A stretch of 64,000 nucleotides of DNA from Planococcus circulans (GCF_020023385.1 NZ_JAIQCL010000009.1:46017-110016), one strand, 5' to 3'. Positions 44,086 to 54,695 are shown, counted from the first letter of the stretch. Numbers and translations are program-made. The notes: a model not told the origin generated them from the sequence alone.

Positions 44086-44123
44086 CCTTTTGCGGTCTAT
44101 ATAGTGGAAGAGACCGCAAAAGG
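44086..44123 (-). promoter_or_regulatory. Perfect hairpin covering the amidase ribosome-binding site
   Basis: CCTTTTGCGGTCT (44086-44098) and AGACCGCAAAAGG (44111-44123) form a 13-bp stem with a 12-nt loop. In the amidase mRNA the 3' arm ends in AAAAGG, the first part of the AAAAGGAGG Shine-Dalgarno sequence, so the folded RNA would limit ribosome access. As DNA it could equally be a repressor site. Confidence 0.6.
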
Positions 44124-44240
44124 GGACAAAAATCTTCAAATTTAATTTTTCCATGTTAAAATAAAAGCAAACCGCATGCAAAAAGAACAACTTCGATGAA
44201 AATTCGAAATAATGTGTGGATAAGGAATGAGGGGTAACAA

Positions 44241-45167
44241 ATGGGACAAGTAACAACAAAACAAGTGATGGAAACGTTCGAGTTGGATTTGATCAGCGGA
44301 GAAGAAGGCATCGGCCGTCATATTCCCATCAGTGATATTTCAAGACCCGGTTTGGAAATGGCCGGTTATTTCACTCATTATCCAGCAAACCGTGTGCAAC
44401 TGCTCGGCAAAACCGAGCTTTCTTTTTTTGCCATGCTATCACCGAAGGAACGATTGGACCGAATGATGAAACTTTGCACTGACGATACGCCGGCAATCAT
44501 CGTTTCGCACGGTGTTCCCGTTCCGGCAGAATTGGTCACTGCTTCAAGCAATCGCCACGTACCGGTTATGACCACACCGATGTCAACAACACGCTTTTCC
44601 AGTTTGCTGACGAATTTCCTGGAAAGTCAATTAGCTCCAACCACGGCTATTCATGGTGTGCTCGTTGACATATACGGCGTAGGCGTCCTGCTGACAGGAA
44701 AAAGCGGCGTCGGTAAGAGCGAGACGGCGCTGGAGCTTGTCAAGAAAGGCCATCGCCTGGTAGCTGATGATTGCGTGGAGATCCACCAGGAAGGGGAAAA
44801 TACATTGGTCGGCCATCCACCGAAACTGATCGAGCACTTGCTCGAGATTCGCGGAGTCGGCATCATTGATATCATGACATTATTCGGAGCCAGTGCCGTC
44901 CGAACCTTCAAGCGGATTTCCCTGGTGATCGACCTGGAGCTATGGGATCCTGATAAAACCTATGATCGTCTTGGCTTGGAAGAAGAAAAGATGAAGATCA
45001 TCGATACGCACCTGACGAAACTGACGATTCCAGTTCGCCCTGGACGAAACTTATCCGTTATCATCGAAGTTGCGGCGATGAATTATCGCCTGAAACGGAT
45101 GGGCGTCAATGCGGCTGAAGAATTTTCGAAGCGCCTGGATGATGTCATAGCACAAGATACAAACTAA
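44241..45167 (+). CDS. hprK: HPr kinase/phosphorylase HprK
   Basis: 308 residues. N-terminal domain of about 130 residues, then the kinase core with Walker [20 protein letters not shown] and the family signature [20 protein letters not shown]. It phosphorylates Ser46 of HPr and Crh using ATP when glycolytic intermediates are high, and reverses this with phosphate, so it controls CcpA-dependent catabolite repression. Crh, one of its substrates, is also in this window (60845-61102). Ribosome-binding site TGAGGGGT. First gene of hprK-lgt-yvoD-ppaX-yvoF. Confidence 0.97.
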   Translation: MGQVTTKQVMETFELDLISGEEGIGRHIPISDISRPGLEMAGYFTHYPANRVQLLGKTELSFFAMLSPKERLDRMMKLCTDDTPAIIVSHGVPVPAELVTASSNRHVPVMTTPMSTTRFSSLLTNFLESQLAPTTAIHGVLVDIYGVGVLLTGKSGVGKSETALELVKKGHRLVADDCVEIHQEGENTLVGHPPKLIEHLLEIRGVGIIDIMTLFGASAVRTFKRISLVIDLELWDPDKTYDRLGLEEEKMKIIDTHLTKLTIPVRPGRNLSVIIEVAAMNYRLKRMGVNAAEEFSKRLDDVIAQDTN

Positions 45168-45188
45168 GCGAATGGGTAGGTGCACAAG

Positions 45189-46001
45189 ATGTATTCAATA
45201 CTAGCTTCAATAGACCCGACCGCTTTTTCACTGGGCCCGATTTCGGTCCAGTGGTATGGTGTCATCATCGCCTTAGGCATTGTCATCGCCTTTTTGGTGG
45301 GGCAGCGTGAAATGGTCAAACGGGGGTTGCACCCTGAGTATTTAACGGATTTATTGATTTGGGCGGTGCCGCTGGCAATAGTCGGCGCCCGCATTTACTA
45401 TGTCGCGTTTGAATGGGACCATTACAAAGACAATCCCGGACAGATCATTGCCATCTGGAATGGCGGCATCGCGATCCACGGAGCATTGATTGCATCCGTG
45501 ATTGTCGCGTATCTGTTCACCAAAAAACGCAATACCTCCTTTTTGAAAGTGGCGGATATTTTGGCGCCGAGCATCCTGATCGGTCAAGCGATTGGCCGGT
45601 GGGGCAATTTCATCAACCAGGAAGCGCATGGTGGAGAAGTATCCCGTGCTTTTCTGGAAAATCTCTACATTCCTGACTGGATCATCAATCATATGTACAT
45701 AGATGGAGCTTACTACCATCCGACTTTCTTATATGAATCCATGTGGAGCCTCGTGGGTATCATTATTTTGCTGCTGCTTCGGAAAGTCAATCTGGTACGC
45801 GGCGAAATGTTTTTCTTCTATATGATCTGGTATTCTGTTGGCCGCTTCTTTATCGAAGGCATGCGGACTGACAGCCTTTATGTGGTTGGTGAACTTCGGG
45901 CTGCACAGCTGGTGTCGGTTGTTGCCATTATCATCGCCGTGGTATTTATCGTGTACCGCCGCGCGGCAATCAAAAACCCACCGCGCTATAAAGACAAATA
46001 A
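45189..46001 (+). CDS. lgt: Phosphatidylglycerol-prolipoprotein diacylglyceryl transferase Lgt
   Basis: 270 residues, seven membrane helices. Signature GRWGNFINQEAHGGEV (about residues 135-150) with the conserved Arg-Trp-Gly-Asn, and the HGAL region (IAIHGALIA) upstream. Lgt moves diacylglycerol from phosphatidylglycerol to the lipobox Cys of prolipoproteins, including PrsA and the YtkA-like protein of this window. ATG at 45189 follows GGGTAGGTG; a GTG three codons earlier is within the site. Gap of 21 nt after hprK. Confidence 0.96.
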   Translation: MYSILASIDPTAFSLGPISVQWYGVIIALGIVIAFLVGQREMVKRGLHPEYLTDLLIWAVPLAIVGARIYYVAFEWDHYKDNPGQIIAIWNGGIAIHGALIASVIVAYLFTKKRNTSFLKVADILAPSILIGQAIGRWGNFINQEAHGGEVSRAFLENLYIPDWIINHMYIDGAYYHPTFLYESMWSLVGIIILLLLRKVNLVRGEMFFFYMIWYSVGRFFIEGMRTDSLYVVGELRAAQLVSVVAIIIAVVFIVYRRAAIKNPPRYKDK

Positions 46002-46020
46002 CATTGAAAAGAGCGATTAA

Positions 46021-46956
46021 ATGTCGACGTTGAGAAATGGATTAAAAGCAGGGTTGAAGACGACCTGGGCATTGGGGAAAATCATATTCCCGATCACTCT
46101 TCTCGTCACCATGCTTCAATATACCCCGGTTCTGCCTTTTATCATCGATTTAGTGGCGCCGATCATGGGCTTGTTCGGTTTAAGCGGCGACGCTGCCATA
46201 CCACTGGTCCTTGGGAACGCGCTGAATCTGTATGCCGGAATTGCCGGTATCCTGTCTTTGGAGCTGACGGTCAAAGAAGTTTTCATTTTGGCGGTCATGC
46301 TGTCCTTCTCCCATAATATTTTTATTGAAACGGGAGTGGCCCTGAAAGTAGGCGTCAAGCTGTGGGTGGTGTTGGTGGTCCGCTTTGGTCTTGCTGGATT
46401 ATCGGCCATCATCATCAACCTGCTGTGGAAAGGCGGCGGCGAAGTAGCCCAATACGGCTTTGCTCCTGAAGCGGCTGCCGCACCCGAAAGCTGGATGGGG
46501 ATCTTGCTGATCGGGCTGGAGAAAGCTTCGTTCGGCGTCCTGCAATTAGCGATGATTGTGATTCCATTGATGATCATGATTCAAATTTTGAAAGATAAAA
46601 AATACCTCCAGAAAATCTCCACGATGCTTGGACCATTGACACGTCTGTTGGGTGTAGAGAAGAACGCTTCTTTGACGCTTGCTTCCGGACTGATTTTCGG
46701 ATTGGCCATGGGAGCAGGGGTCATGATCCAGGCGGTGCAGGAAGATGGCGTCAGCAAAAAAGATGCGACCTTGGTGTTCATCTTCCTGGTCGCCTGCCAT
46801 GCCATCGTAGAAGACACGTTGATTTTCATTCCACTTGGGATCCCGATATGGCCGTTACTTGCCATCCGTGTGGTTACGGCACTCGGGCTGACCATTTTTG
46901 TTTCCTATATGTGGCGTAAAGCGGAAGAAAAAGAGAAGGAAGTGGTTTCTACATGA
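46021..46956 (+). CDS. yvoD: Nucleoside-recognition (Gate) domain membrane protein YvoD
   Basis: 311 residues with eight or so membrane helices and duplicated Gate-domain features (LVLGNALNLYAGIAG, FSHNIFIETGVALK; later GLAMGAGVMIQAVQ and CHAIVEDTLIFIPLG). These proteins are membrane-embedded and probably transport or sense a small molecule; the substrate is unknown. B. subtilis yvoD sits at exactly this position between lgt and ppaX. It overlaps ppaX by ATGA, implying coupled translation. Confidence 0.88.
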   Translation: MSTLRNGLKAGLKTTWALGKIIFPITLLVTMLQYTPVLPFIIDLVAPIMGLFGLSGDAAIPLVLGNALNLYAGIAGILSLELTVKEVFILAVMLSFSHNIFIETGVALKVGVKLWVVLVVRFGLAGLSAIIINLLWKGGGEVAQYGFAPEAAAAPESWMGILLIGLEKASFGVLQLAMIVIPLMIMIQILKDKKYLQKISTMLGPLTRLLGVEKNASLTLASGLIFGLAMGAGVMIQAVQEDGVSKKDATLVFIFLVACHAIVEDTLIFIPLGIPIWPLLAIRVVTALGLTIFVSYMWRKAEEKEKEVVST

Positions 46957-47609
46957 CGGTAAAACAGATCAATACCTTATTATTCGATTTTGACGGCACT
47001 TTACTGGATACCAATGAATTGATCATCCAGACCTTCTTGACCGTTCTGGATGAGCATTATCCGGGGCGTTTCGGGCGTGAAGACGCTTTGCATTTTATCG
47101 GCCCGTCGCTAGAACAGACATTTACAGCCATCGATCCGGATCGTGTGGAAGAGCTGACAATTCAGTACCGCTCCCTCAACCGGATGATGCACGATGAATT
47201 GGTCGAGGAATACGACGGCGTGGCCGAAACGCTGCGCCTATTGAAAGCACAGGGCTTGAAAATGGCGATCGTCTCAACCAAAAGAAGCGAAACCATTCGT
47301 CACGGATTGGCATTGATGGGTGTCAGCGATGTGTTTGACGTGCTGGTCGGCCTGGATCATGTCAGCAATCCGAAACCGCATCCAGAACCTTTGCATCTGG
47401 CATTAGAGCAATTGGGCGCTCGCCACGACGAAGCTTTGATGATCGGCGACAATTCGCATGACATTGAAGGCGGCAAAAATGCGGGCGTCCGGACGGCTGG
47501 TGTGGCTTGGGCTGTAAAAGGCGAAGAATTTCTAGCTGGTTTCAATCCGGACTTCATGCTGCAGCATATCAGTGATTTGCTGGAATTGACGAAAGTGGCC
47601 GTCAAATGA
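46953..47609 (+). CDS. ppaX: Pyrophosphatase PpaX (HAD family)
   Basis: 218 residues. HAD motifs: nucleophile DFDGTLLDTNE, motif II VSTKR, Lys in NPKPHPEPL and motif IV GDNSHDIEGGKNAG. PpaX hydrolyses the pyrophosphate produced by HprK when it dephosphorylates P-Ser-HPr with phosphate, which explains its place in the hprK operon. It overlaps both neighbours (yvoD and yvoF) by ATGA. Confidence 0.95.
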   Translation: MTVKQINTLLFDFDGTLLDTNELIIQTFLTVLDEHYPGRFGREDALHFIGPSLEQTFTAIDPDRVEELTIQYRSLNRMMHDELVEEYDGVAETLRLLKAQGLKMAIVSTKRSETIRHGLALMGVSDVFDVLVGLDHVSNPKPHPEPLHLALEQLGARHDEALMIGDNSHDIEGGKNAGVRTAGVAWAVKGEEFLAGFNPDFMLQHISDLLELTKVAVK

Positions 47610-48118
47610 GAAACACACAACGCCATTTTGTGGAAGGTCCGAATTCGCTTTGGCATATATACAAAACTGTCCCTTTCTGGAAGGTGGCCAAAAACTTTTT
47701 GGTGATCCAGACAGCCAGGTATACACCGTTTCTGCCGATGAAAAATTGGATGTATAAAGCTTTCCTTAAAATGAAAATTGGAGAGCATTCTTCTTTTGCG
47801 TTGATGGTCATGCCTGATGTCATGTTTCCGGAACGGATTACGGTCGGGAAAAACTCAGTAATCGGCTATAATACAACAATACTTGCACATGAATATTTAA
47901 TAGATGAATATCGGCTCGGCGACGTAGTCATCGGAGACCGCGTCATGATCGGAGCAAACACCACGATTTTGCCCGGCATCACCATTGGAAACGGCGCAAT
48001 CGTTTCCGCTGCCACGCTCGTCCATAAAAATGTGCCAGCTGGAGCTTTTGTCGGTGGAAATCCGATGAGCATCATCTATACAGCTGAACAAATGGCAGAG
48101 CGCCAAGCAAAATCCTGA
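47606..48118 (+). CDS. yvoF: YvoF-like acetyltransferase with hexapeptide repeats
   Basis: 170 residues. The C-terminal two thirds form a left-handed beta-helix (hexapeptide pattern: ITVGKNSVIGYNTTI, VVIGDRVMIGANTTILPGITIGNGAIVSAATLV, GGNPM), the fold of CoA-dependent O-acetyltransferases such as maltose/galactoside acetyltransferase. The acceptor is unknown. ATGA overlap with ppaX and a terminator overlapping its stop codon make it the last gene of the hprK operon, as in B. subtilis. Confidence 0.88.
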   Translation: MRNTQRHFVEGPNSLWHIYKTVPFWKVAKNFLVIQTARYTPFLPMKNWMYKAFLKMKIGEHSSFALMVMPDVMFPERITVGKNSVIGYNTTILAHEYLIDEYRLGDVVIGDRVMIGANTTILPGITIGNGAIVSAATLVHKNVPAGAFVGGNPMSIIYTAEQMAERQAKS

Positions 48119-48147
48119 AAGCAACCACTGCTTTCAGGGTTTTTTTC
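48114..48147 (+). terminator. Terminator of the hprK-yvoF operon
   Basis: CCTGAAAGCA / TGCTTTCAGG with a 5-nt loop, then T7. The stem overlaps the yvoF stop codon. Confidence 0.9.
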
Positions 48148-48158
48148 GAGGATATCTC

Positions 48159-48188
48159 TTGACGATGGATGGAAAAATGCGCTAAAAT
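48159..48188 (+). promoter_or_regulatory. Promoter of the his operon
   Basis: TTGACG (48159-48164), 18-nt spacer, TAAAAT (48183-48188), 62 bp upstream of hisZ. I see no T-box or other leader structure in the short 5' region. Confidence 0.7.
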
Positions 48189-48250
48189 AATAATTACTTC
48201 ACCACATTAGCGAACTAAAGTAAAATAACCAATATTAGGGAGTTTTATGA

Positions 48251-49408
48251 ATGACCATACAAATGTTCGAAAAACCGTTAGGCATGAGAGACGATTTCCC
48301 ATTTATCGCGAAAAAGAAAGCGGAGCTCCGCACAAATGGAACGTCCATTATTCAACAGGCAGGCTATGACCTGCTGCAGACTCCGACGTTGGAATATTAC
48401 GAAACAATCGGCAAAATCTCGGCCATCGCTGATAATGCTTTGTTCAAATTATTGGACAGCCAAGGAGAGACGTTGGTTTTGCGGCCGGATATGACTTCAC
48501 CGATCGCCCGTGTAGCTGCTTCCAAGTTACTGAAAGAAAAGATGCCGGTCAGACTCGGCTATTATTCGAACGTTTTCCGCGCCCAAAAGCGTGAAGGCGG
48601 GCGGCCTGCTGAATTTGAACAGATGGGTGTGGAACTGATCGGCGACGATTCTTTGTACGCCGATGCAGAAGTCATCATTCTGGCCTGGAATATCTTAAAG
48701 AACCTGAATATCAAATCCAGCCGCTTTGTGATCGGCCATACGCAATTGCTGCAGCTGATCCTGCAGGATTTCGGCTTAGACCAGGAGCAGATCGAAAAAG
48801 TCCATGCTGCTTTTGTTTCGAAGAACAGCGTTGGATTTGAAAGTTTGGCCAAGCAATTGCCGATAGAACCTTCCAGACTGGAATCGTTCATCGGATTGAT
48901 GTCCACGTCAAACGTCGAAGAATGGCAGCAATGGATCGATCCCCACAATGCGAAACAAAATTCTTTATTCGAAGACATGAAGAAATTGAAGAAAATATTG
49001 GATCGCAGCGGTTTGTCCGACGCGATCACCTACGACTTATCATTTAACAGCCACATGACCTATTACACCGGATTGGTGTTTGAAGTATATGGAGCAGGCA
49101 GCGGCTTTTCGCTCGGCAACGGCGGACGTTATGACGGTTTGATGAAGCAATTCGGGCTGCAGGTCGGCGCAACGGGCTTCGGGCTGCGTGTCGACCGGCT
49201 GCTGGAAATCATCTCTGCTGTTCCAGAGCAGGAAAATCATACCTTGATCCTCTTTGATGAACAAGGTGAAGACCAGGCGTTCGATGAAGCACAGAAACTC
49301 CGCGAACAGGGAGTCCGGGTCACGCTGCAATTTGCGCCAGCAGTTTTGGCGATTGATGAATTCAGCGGGCTGTTCAGTAAAGTCCTACGAATGGAAGGTG
49401 CCAATTGA
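48251..49408 (+). CDS. hisZ: ATP phosphoribosyltransferase regulatory subunit HisZ
   Basis: 385 residues, related to histidyl-tRNA synthetase: motif 2-like [27 protein letters not shown] and the histidine-site regions [22 protein letters not shown] and [14 protein letters not shown]. It lacks a full tRNA-binding domain. HisZ forms a complex with the short HisG and makes it catalytically competent and sensitive to histidine feedback. It is the first his gene; ATG follows TTAGGGAG. Its stop overlaps the hisG start (TGATG). Confidence 0.96.
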   Translation: MTIQMFEKPLGMRDDFPFIAKKKAELRTNGTSIIQQAGYDLLQTPTLEYYETIGKISAIADNALFKLLDSQGETLVLRPDMTSPIARVAASKLLKEKMPVRLGYYSNVFRAQKREGGRPAEFEQMGVELIGDDSLYADAEVIILAWNILKNLNIKSSRFVIGHTQLLQLILQDFGLDQEQIEKVHAAFVSKNSVGFESLAKQLPIEPSRLESFIGLMSTSNVEEWQQWIDPHNAKQNSLFEDMKKLKKILDRSGLSDAITYDLSFNSHMTYYTGLVFEVYGAGSGFSLGNGGRYDGLMKQFGLQVGATGFGLRVDRLLEIISAVPEQENHTLILFDEQGEDQAFDEAQKLREQGVRVTLQFAPAVLAIDEFSGLFSKVLRMEGAN

Positions 49409-50034
49409 TGGATGCATTAACGATTGCCATGCCTAAAGGGCGTATATTTGAAGAAGCTTACGAATTATTAGTGAAGGCCGGCTACGACCTGCCGAAGGAA
49501 CTCGACGATTCACGCAAATTGATTGTGGAAGCGCCGAATGAGAATATCCGTTTTATTCTTTCCAAGCCGATGGATGTTCCGGCATATGTGGAACATGGAG
49601 TAGCGGATATCGGCATCGCCGGGAAAGATGTCATGCTCGAGCATGACCGGGATGTCTATGAATTATTGGACCTTGGCATCAGCCGCTGCTACATCGCGAC
49701 TGCCGGCATGCCGGACACTCCGATGAATGAAGTGACGCCGCGTGTCGCGACCAAATACCCGAAAGTGGCTTCGCAGTATTATAGAGGCAAAGGTGAACAA
49801 GTCGAAATCATCGAATTGAACGGTTCCATTGAACTGGCGCCGATGATCGGCTTGGCGGACCGTATTGTGGATATCGTCTCGACCGGCAAAACCTTGAAGG
49901 AAAATGGCTTAGTCGAATATGAGAAGATCGTCGATATCACGTCGCGTTTGATTGCCAATCCGGTAAGCTACCGCTTGAAGCAGAAGCGCATTACGGAATT
50001 GGTTGAGAAGTTGAGAAAGCAGGCGAGCGTATGA
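49408..50034 (+). CDS. hisG: ATP phosphoribosyltransferase, short form HisG
   Basis: 208 residues, the short form that requires HisZ. Typical blocks: [38 protein letters not shown] and the PRPP-binding [19 protein letters not shown]. It catalyses the first committed step, ATP + PRPP to phosphoribosyl-ATP. ATG at 49408 shares a base with the hisZ stop codon; GGAAGGTG lies upstream. A TTG one codon earlier is possible but unnecessary. Confidence 0.97.
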   Translation: MDALTIAMPKGRIFEEAYELLVKAGYDLPKELDDSRKLIVEAPNENIRFILSKPMDVPAYVEHGVADIGIAGKDVMLEHDRDVYELLDLGISRCYIATAGMPDTPMNEVTPRVATKYPKVASQYYRGKGEQVEIIELNGSIELAPMIGLADRIVDIVSTGKTLKENGLVEYEKIVDITSRLIANPVSYRLKQKRITELVEKLRKQASV

Positions 50035-51314
50035 AAGTAACTCGTTTATCAGCAGGAATCTCCATCAGAAGAACCATCGCAGAAGGCACCGGACAGCAAG
50101 TCGCAGCTGTGAAAGACATCATCCAGGATGTTCGGGATAATGGAGACCAGGCCATGTTTCGCTACGCTGAAAAATGGGACGGCGCCAAACTTTCTTCCCT
50201 GCGCGTAACGGATGAAGAAATTGCACAGGCGGTCGAGCGATTCGACCGTCAATTGCTGGAGGATTTGACAGAAGCGGCAACAAATATTCGCAGCTACCAT
50301 GAAAGCCAGCAGCAACAAGGCTACCGTTTGGACAATGAAGACGGTTCGTACGTTGCCCAGCGCGTCACAGCGATTGAATCTGCAGGACTTTACGTGCCAG
50401 GCGGAACAGCAGCCTATCCATCGTCCGTACTGATGAACGTCATCCCGGCTCAAGTAGCTGGAGTGGCGCGCATCGTGTTGATTTCGCCTCCGGGCAAAGA
50501 CGGCACCTTGTCCGACGGGGTTCTGGCGGCTGCCCATATTCTGGGTATCACGGAAGTCTACAAGTCGGGCGGTGCACAGGCCATTGCGGCTTTGGCATAT
50601 GGCACACAATCCATCATGCCGGTCGATAAAATCACGGGTCCCGGAAACATTTTCGTGGCTTTGGCCAAACGGGAAGTCAATGGCGACGTCGCCATTGATA
50701 TGATCGCCGGACCGAGTGAAATCGCCATCATCGCGGATGATTCCGCGTATGCCGATGAAGTAGCTGCGGATTTATTATCGCAGGCAGAACACGATCCGAT
50801 GGCCAGCGCTGTCTTATTGACGGCCAGCGAAAGATTGGCTGATGCGGTTTCCAAAGAAGTGGACCGGCAACTGTCGCTTTTGCCGCGTGAAGCCATTGCC
50901 AGTCCGGCAATGGCGGACCACGGCATGATCTATCTCGGTGAGACGATGGGCCAATTGATCGAAGCTGCCAACCAACTGGCTCCTGAGCATTTGGAGATCA
51001 TGACAGAGGATGCGGAAGCAGTAGCGGATAAAATCCAGCACGCCGGCGCCATCTTTATCGGGCGCTATTCGTCAGAACCGATCGGCGATTATTTTGCGGG
51101 GACCAACCATGTCCTGCCGACCAATAGTACGGCACGTTTTTCGAGTGCGTTATCTGTCTATGATTTTATAAAACGAACCAGTATTATCCGCTATAGCGAA
51201 CAGGCTTGGCAAAATAATAAAGATAAAATCGCACGGCTTGCGCGCCTGGAAGGTTTGGAAGGCCATGCGCGTGCAGTCGAATCGCGGTCCTGGGAAAAGG
51301 GGAATGGACAATGA
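50031..51314 (+). CDS. hisD: Histidinol dehydrogenase HisD
   Basis: 427 residues. Signature region around [34 protein letters not shown], with zinc-site Gln and His in QAEHDP, and [18 protein letters not shown] near residue 120. It oxidises histidinol to histidine in two NAD+-dependent steps, the last step of the pathway. It overlaps hisG by ATGA and hisB likewise. Confidence 0.97.
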   Translation: MKVTRLSAGISIRRTIAEGTGQQVAAVKDIIQDVRDNGDQAMFRYAEKWDGAKLSSLRVTDEEIAQAVERFDRQLLEDLTEAATNIRSYHESQQQQGYRLDNEDGSYVAQRVTAIESAGLYVPGGTAAYPSSVLMNVIPAQVAGVARIVLISPPGKDGTLSDGVLAAAHILGITEVYKSGGAQAIAALAYGTQSIMPVDKITGPGNIFVALAKREVNGDVAIDMIAGPSEIAIIADDSAYADEVAADLLSQAEHDPMASAVLLTASERLADAVSKEVDRQLSLLPREAIASPAMADHGMIYLGETMGQLIEAANQLAPEHLEIMTEDAEAVADKIQHAGAIFIGRYSSEPIGDYFAGTNHVLPTNSTARFSSALSVYDFIKRTSIIRYSEQAWQNNKDKIARLARLEGLEGHARAVESRSWEKGNGQ

Positions 51315-51898
51315 GACAAGCTGAAATCAAGCGAAATACCAATGAAACCAAAGTAGCCATCAATTTTTCATTGGATGGAGAAGGCAAATCGACAATCGAT
51401 ACAGGCGTTCCATTCATGGATCATATGCTGGATCTTTTCATCAAGCATGGCTTGTTTGATGGCGACATCAAAGCAGATGGAGATACCCATATCGACGATC
51501 ACCACACGACAGAAGACATCGGCATCGTACTCGGCCAGGCTGTTAAAGAAGCGCTTGGCGATAAAAAAGGCATCCGCCGTTACGGCAATGCGTTCGTGCC
51601 GATGGATGACGCACTGGCGCAAGTGGTCATCGACTGTTCGAACCGGCCGCATCTGGAGTTCCGCTGCGAACTTCCAAACGAAAAAGTGGGGACTTTCGAC
51701 ACCGAGCTGGTTCAGGAATTCCTTTGGAAATTCGCACTTGAGGCCCGCATGAATGTCCATGTCATCGTTCATTACGGAAAAAATACGCATCATATCATCG
51801 AAGCGGTGTTCAAGGCATTGGCACGGGCGCTTGATGAAGCGACAGGCATCGATCCACGGGTCAAAGGCGTGCCGTCGACGAAGGGGCTGTTGACATGA
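51311..51898 (+). CDS. hisB: Imidazoleglycerol-phosphate dehydratase HisB
   Basis: 195 residues, monofunctional form. Metal-binding histidine motifs VPFMDHMLDLFIKHG and DTHIDDHHTTEDIGI, and HHIIEAVFKALARAL near the C-terminus. It dehydrates imidazole-glycerol phosphate to imidazole-acetol phosphate. ATGA overlaps on both sides. Note that no hisC (aminotransferase) or histidinol-phosphatase gene is in this operon; those steps must be encoded elsewhere. Confidence 0.97.
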   Translation: MRQAEIKRNTNETKVAINFSLDGEGKSTIDTGVPFMDHMLDLFIKHGLFDGDIKADGDTHIDDHHTTEDIGIVLGQAVKEALGDKKGIRRYGNAFVPMDDALAQVVIDCSNRPHLEFRCELPNEKVGTFDTELVQEFLWKFALEARMNVHVIVHYGKNTHHIIEAVFKALARALDEATGIDPRVKGVPSTKGLLT

Positions 51899-52524
51899 TC
51901 ATCGGCATCATCGATTACGGCATGGGCAATTTGTTCAGTGTTGAGCAAGCATTGAAAAAATTGGAATGTACGGTCATCGTATCGGACGACCCGGCAGTAC
52001 TGCTGGAAGCAGAAGGGATTCTTCTTCCAGGAGTTGGTGCTTTTCCGGATGCTATGGAGCTGTTGGACCAAAAAGGTCTTTCGGAATTCATCCGATCGTT
52101 GCCGGAGAAAAACATTCCGCTGCTTGGCATTTGCCTCGGCATGCAATTATTATATGAAGACAGCTCGGAAGTGAAACCGACCAAAGGGTTGGGCTTGTTG
52201 AAGGGCCAAATCCGCCGTTTTGAAAAAGGGACGTACCGGATTCCGCATATGGGCTGGAACCGTCTCGAATTTTCACGTGTCCCCTACTGGTTGGATGAAG
52301 TTTTGAGCGATACGCATGTTTATTTTGTCCATTCCTTTTTGGCGGTCAATACCGATGATCAGGAAATCTGGGCGACAGCAAGCTACGGAAACCACGACGT
52401 TCCAGGAGTAGTCGGAAACGGATTGATTACAGGTATGCAGTTCCATCCGGAAAAATCAGGCGATTTTGGCCATTATTTATTAGAACAGTGGATTGCAAAT
52501 GTCAGGAGGAACCTACATGACTAA
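51895..52524 (+). CDS. hisH: Imidazole glycerol phosphate synthase glutaminase subunit HisH
   Basis: 209 residues, class I glutamine amidotransferase. Nucleophile Cys in LLGICLGMQLLYEDS (about residue 80), and His/Glu of the triad in MQFHPEKSGDFG. It releases ammonia from glutamine and passes it to HisF. Four-base overlap with hisB, and the hisA start lies inside its last codons. Confidence 0.97.
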   Translation: MIIGIIDYGMGNLFSVEQALKKLECTVIVSDDPAVLLEAEGILLPGVGAFPDAMELLDQKGLSEFIRSLPEKNIPLLGICLGMQLLYEDSSEVKPTKGLGLLKGQIRRFEKGTYRIPHMGWNRLEFSRVPYWLDEVLSDTHVYFVHSFLAVNTDDQEIWATASYGNHDVPGVVGNGLITGMQFHPEKSGDFGHYLLEQWIANVRRNLHD

Positions 52525-53245
52525 GTTTCAAATTTATCCCGCTATCGATTTGCGGGATGGAAAATGTGTACGCCTATTCCAGGGAGATTATGCCCAGGAA
52601 ACCATCTACGGTGATTCTCCGGTCGACATGGCGAAGAAATTCGTGGAGGCTGGAGCACAGTGGATACATATGGTCGATTTGGACGGTGCGAAAGATGGTG
52701 TTCGGATCAATGATCAAGTCGTTATCGAAGCTGCAAAATTGGGTGCAAACGTCCAGGTAGGCGGGGGTATCCGGACACGTGAAGATATCGAACATTATTT
52801 ATCGAATGGTGTTGCACGTGTCATTATCGGAAGCCTTGCCATCCGCAATCCAGAGCTTGCCGTGTCATTTATCGAAGAGTTCGGTGCTGACCGGATCGTC
52901 ATTGGCATAGATGCGAAAAATGGGATGGCCGCGACAGAAGGCTGGATTGAAACGTCGGGTCAGGCGGCAACGGAAGTGGCGAACTATTTCGCTTCTAAAG
53001 GTGCTAAGCATTTTATCTACACAGATATCGCAACAGATGGAACTTTAGCTGGACCGAATATCGAAGCGAACAAAGCATTGGCTGATTCTGAAGAAGCACA
53101 AGTCATTGTCTCTGGCGGCATCGGTTCATTGGAAGATGTCCGCAATGTAAAAAAGGCATCTACCCATAGCAATATTGCCGGTGTTATTATAGGGAAAGCA
53201 CTGTATGAAAAACGCTTTACCTTGGAGGAGGCATTGTCATGCTGA
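52517..53245 (+). CDS. hisA: ProFAR isomerase HisA
   Basis: 242 residues, TIM barrel. Catalytic Asp in [14 protein letters not shown] and phosphate-binding [14 protein letters not shown] and GGIGSLEDV. It opens the ribose ring of ProFAR (Amadori rearrangement) to give PRFAR. ATG at 52517 follows TCAGGAGG at 6 bases, so the 8 codons farther upstream in frame are not used. It overlaps hisH by 8 nt and hisF by 7 nt. Confidence 0.97.
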   Translation: MTKFQIYPAIDLRDGKCVRLFQGDYAQETIYGDSPVDMAKKFVEAGAQWIHMVDLDGAKDGVRINDQVVIEAAKLGANVQVGGGIRTREDIEHYLSNGVARVIIGSLAIRNPELAVSFIEEFGADRIVIGIDAKNGMAATEGWIETSGQAATEVANYFASKGAKHFIYTDIATDGTLAGPNIEANKALADSEEAQVIVSGGIGSLEDVRNVKKASTHSNIAGVIIGKALYEKRFTLEEALSC

Positions 53246-53991
53246 CAAAACGCATCATTCCCTGTCTGGATGTGAAAGAAGGGCGCGTCGTTAAAGGTGT
53301 CAGCTTCGTTTCACTGCGCGATGCAGGCGATCCTGTAGAACTGGCTCGTTTTTATGACAAGCAAGGAGCTGACGAATTGGTGTTTCTGGACATCTCGGCT
53401 TCACATGAAGGCAAGGAAACTATGGTCGAAGTGGTCAAAATTGTTGCGACGGAGCTGTCGATTCCCTTTACAGTGGGAGGGGGAATCCGCAGCCTGGAGG
53501 ATATGAAACGCATGCTGCGGGCTGGCGCCGATAAAGTGTCTTTGAACACGGCGGCTCTCGATCGTCCGGAATTGATCAAAGAAGGGGCGGACTTCTTCGG
53601 CTCCCAGTGCATCGTCGTCGCCATCGACGCTAAGAAGAATGGCGACAGTTGGGACGTCTATACACATGGCGGGCGCAATAAAACCAAGTGGAATGCCATT
53701 GAATGGGCGAAAAAAAGCGTGGAACTTGGAGCCGGCGAACTGTTGTTGACCAGCATGGACAAAGACGGCTCGAAAGACGGCTTTGACCTGGAATTGACGC
53801 AAGCCGTACGTGAAGCGGTGGAAGTACCGGTCATTGCCAGCGGCGGAGCAGGAAACAAAGAGCATTTCAGCGAAGTCTTTAAAACGGTGGATGCCGACGC
53901 TGCACTGGCCGCATCTATTTTCCATTACAAAGAAACCAGCGTAGCTGAAGTAAAAGAATTTTTACGGAAAGAGGGAGTGAACGTCCGATGA
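53239..53991 (+). CDS. hisF: Imidazole glycerol phosphate synthase cyclase subunit HisF
   Basis: 250 residues, TIM barrel. Catalytic Asp in [16 protein letters not shown] and in [13 protein letters not shown], with phosphate loops [10 protein letters not shown] and SGGAGNKEH. It uses ammonia from HisH to convert PRFAR to imidazole-glycerol phosphate and AICAR, the latter linking to purine synthesis. It overlaps hisA and hisI by a few bases. Confidence 0.97.
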   Translation: MLTKRIIPCLDVKEGRVVKGVSFVSLRDAGDPVELARFYDKQGADELVFLDISASHEGKETMVEVVKIVATELSIPFTVGGGIRSLEDMKRMLRAGADKVSLNTAALDRPELIKEGADFFGSQCIVVAIDAKKNGDSWDVYTHGGRNKTKWNAIEWAKKSVELGAGELLLTSMDKDGSKDGFDLELTQAVREAVEVPVIASGGAGNKEHFSEVFKTVDADAALAASIFHYKETSVAEVKEFLRKEGVNVR

Positions 53992-54614
53992 CAACGATAC
54001 AATATGATCAAAACGGGCTGATTCCCGTTATTATCCAGAATGCCGAAACAAAAGAAGTCCTGTCGTTGGCTTATGCCAATGAAGAGGCAGTCCAAAAAAC
54101 GATGGACACCAATGAAACGTGGTTGTACTCAAGAAGCCGCAGCGAACTATGGAACAAAGGAGCAACCAGTGGCAATACCCAAAAAGTGACGGCCGTGCGT
54201 CTGGATTGCGACGGCGATTCGCTGATCTATGAAGTGATCCCGAACGGACCTGCTTGCCACACCGGCAAGGACAGCTGTTTCTTCGAGACCATTCATGGCG
54301 AACGCAACGAATCTCCAGGAGATATGTTCGCTCAGCTGACTTCTTTGATCAAAGCACGTGAAGAAGAAATGCCTGAAGGCGCGTATACAACCTATCTCTT
54401 TGAAGAAGGCGTAGATAAAATCTGCAAAAAAGTCGGGGAAGAAGCGGCTGAAGTCATCATTGCAGCAAAAAATCGGGATGCTGAGGAACTGGCTATGGAA
54501 ACAGCCGATTTGTTCTATCACACCTTGGTGCTGCTGCAGGAACAAAAAGTGGGAATCGATCAAGTGGTCAATGTATTAAAAGACCGCCACGCTACAAAAA
54601 CGACAAGTAAATAA
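53988..54614 (+). CDS. hisI: Bifunctional phosphoribosyl-AMP cyclohydrolase / phosphoribosyl-ATP pyrophosphatase HisI(E)
   Basis: 208 residues, a fusion. N-terminal cyclohydrolase (about 1-115) with [16 protein letters not shown], metal-binding DCDGD and the Cys motif [10 protein letters not shown]-terminal pyrophosphatase (about 120-205) with [23 protein letters not shown]. It carries out steps 2 and 3 of histidine synthesis. It is the last his gene; no clear terminator lies between it and yvcD, so read-through is possible. Confidence 0.97.
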   Translation: MTTIQYDQNGLIPVIIQNAETKEVLSLAYANEEAVQKTMDTNETWLYSRSRSELWNKGATSGNTQKVTAVRLDCDGDSLIYEVIPNGPACHTGKDSCFFETIHGERNESPGDMFAQLTSLIKAREEEMPEGAYTTYLFEEGVDKICKKVGEEAAEVIIAAKNRDAEELAMETADLFYHTLVLLQEQKVGIDQVVNVLKDRHATKTTSK

Positions 54615-54695
54615 TAAGGAAATATGCTATAATTACAGCACATTTGAGTATAGGGGCGATGTTAATCGTTCCTTTTACTTTTTCGGAGGCATATT

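Noticed and set aside
48189..48250. Histidine T-box or attenuator ahead of hisZ
   Set aside because: The leader is only about 60 nt long and has no T-box sequence or competing hairpins.
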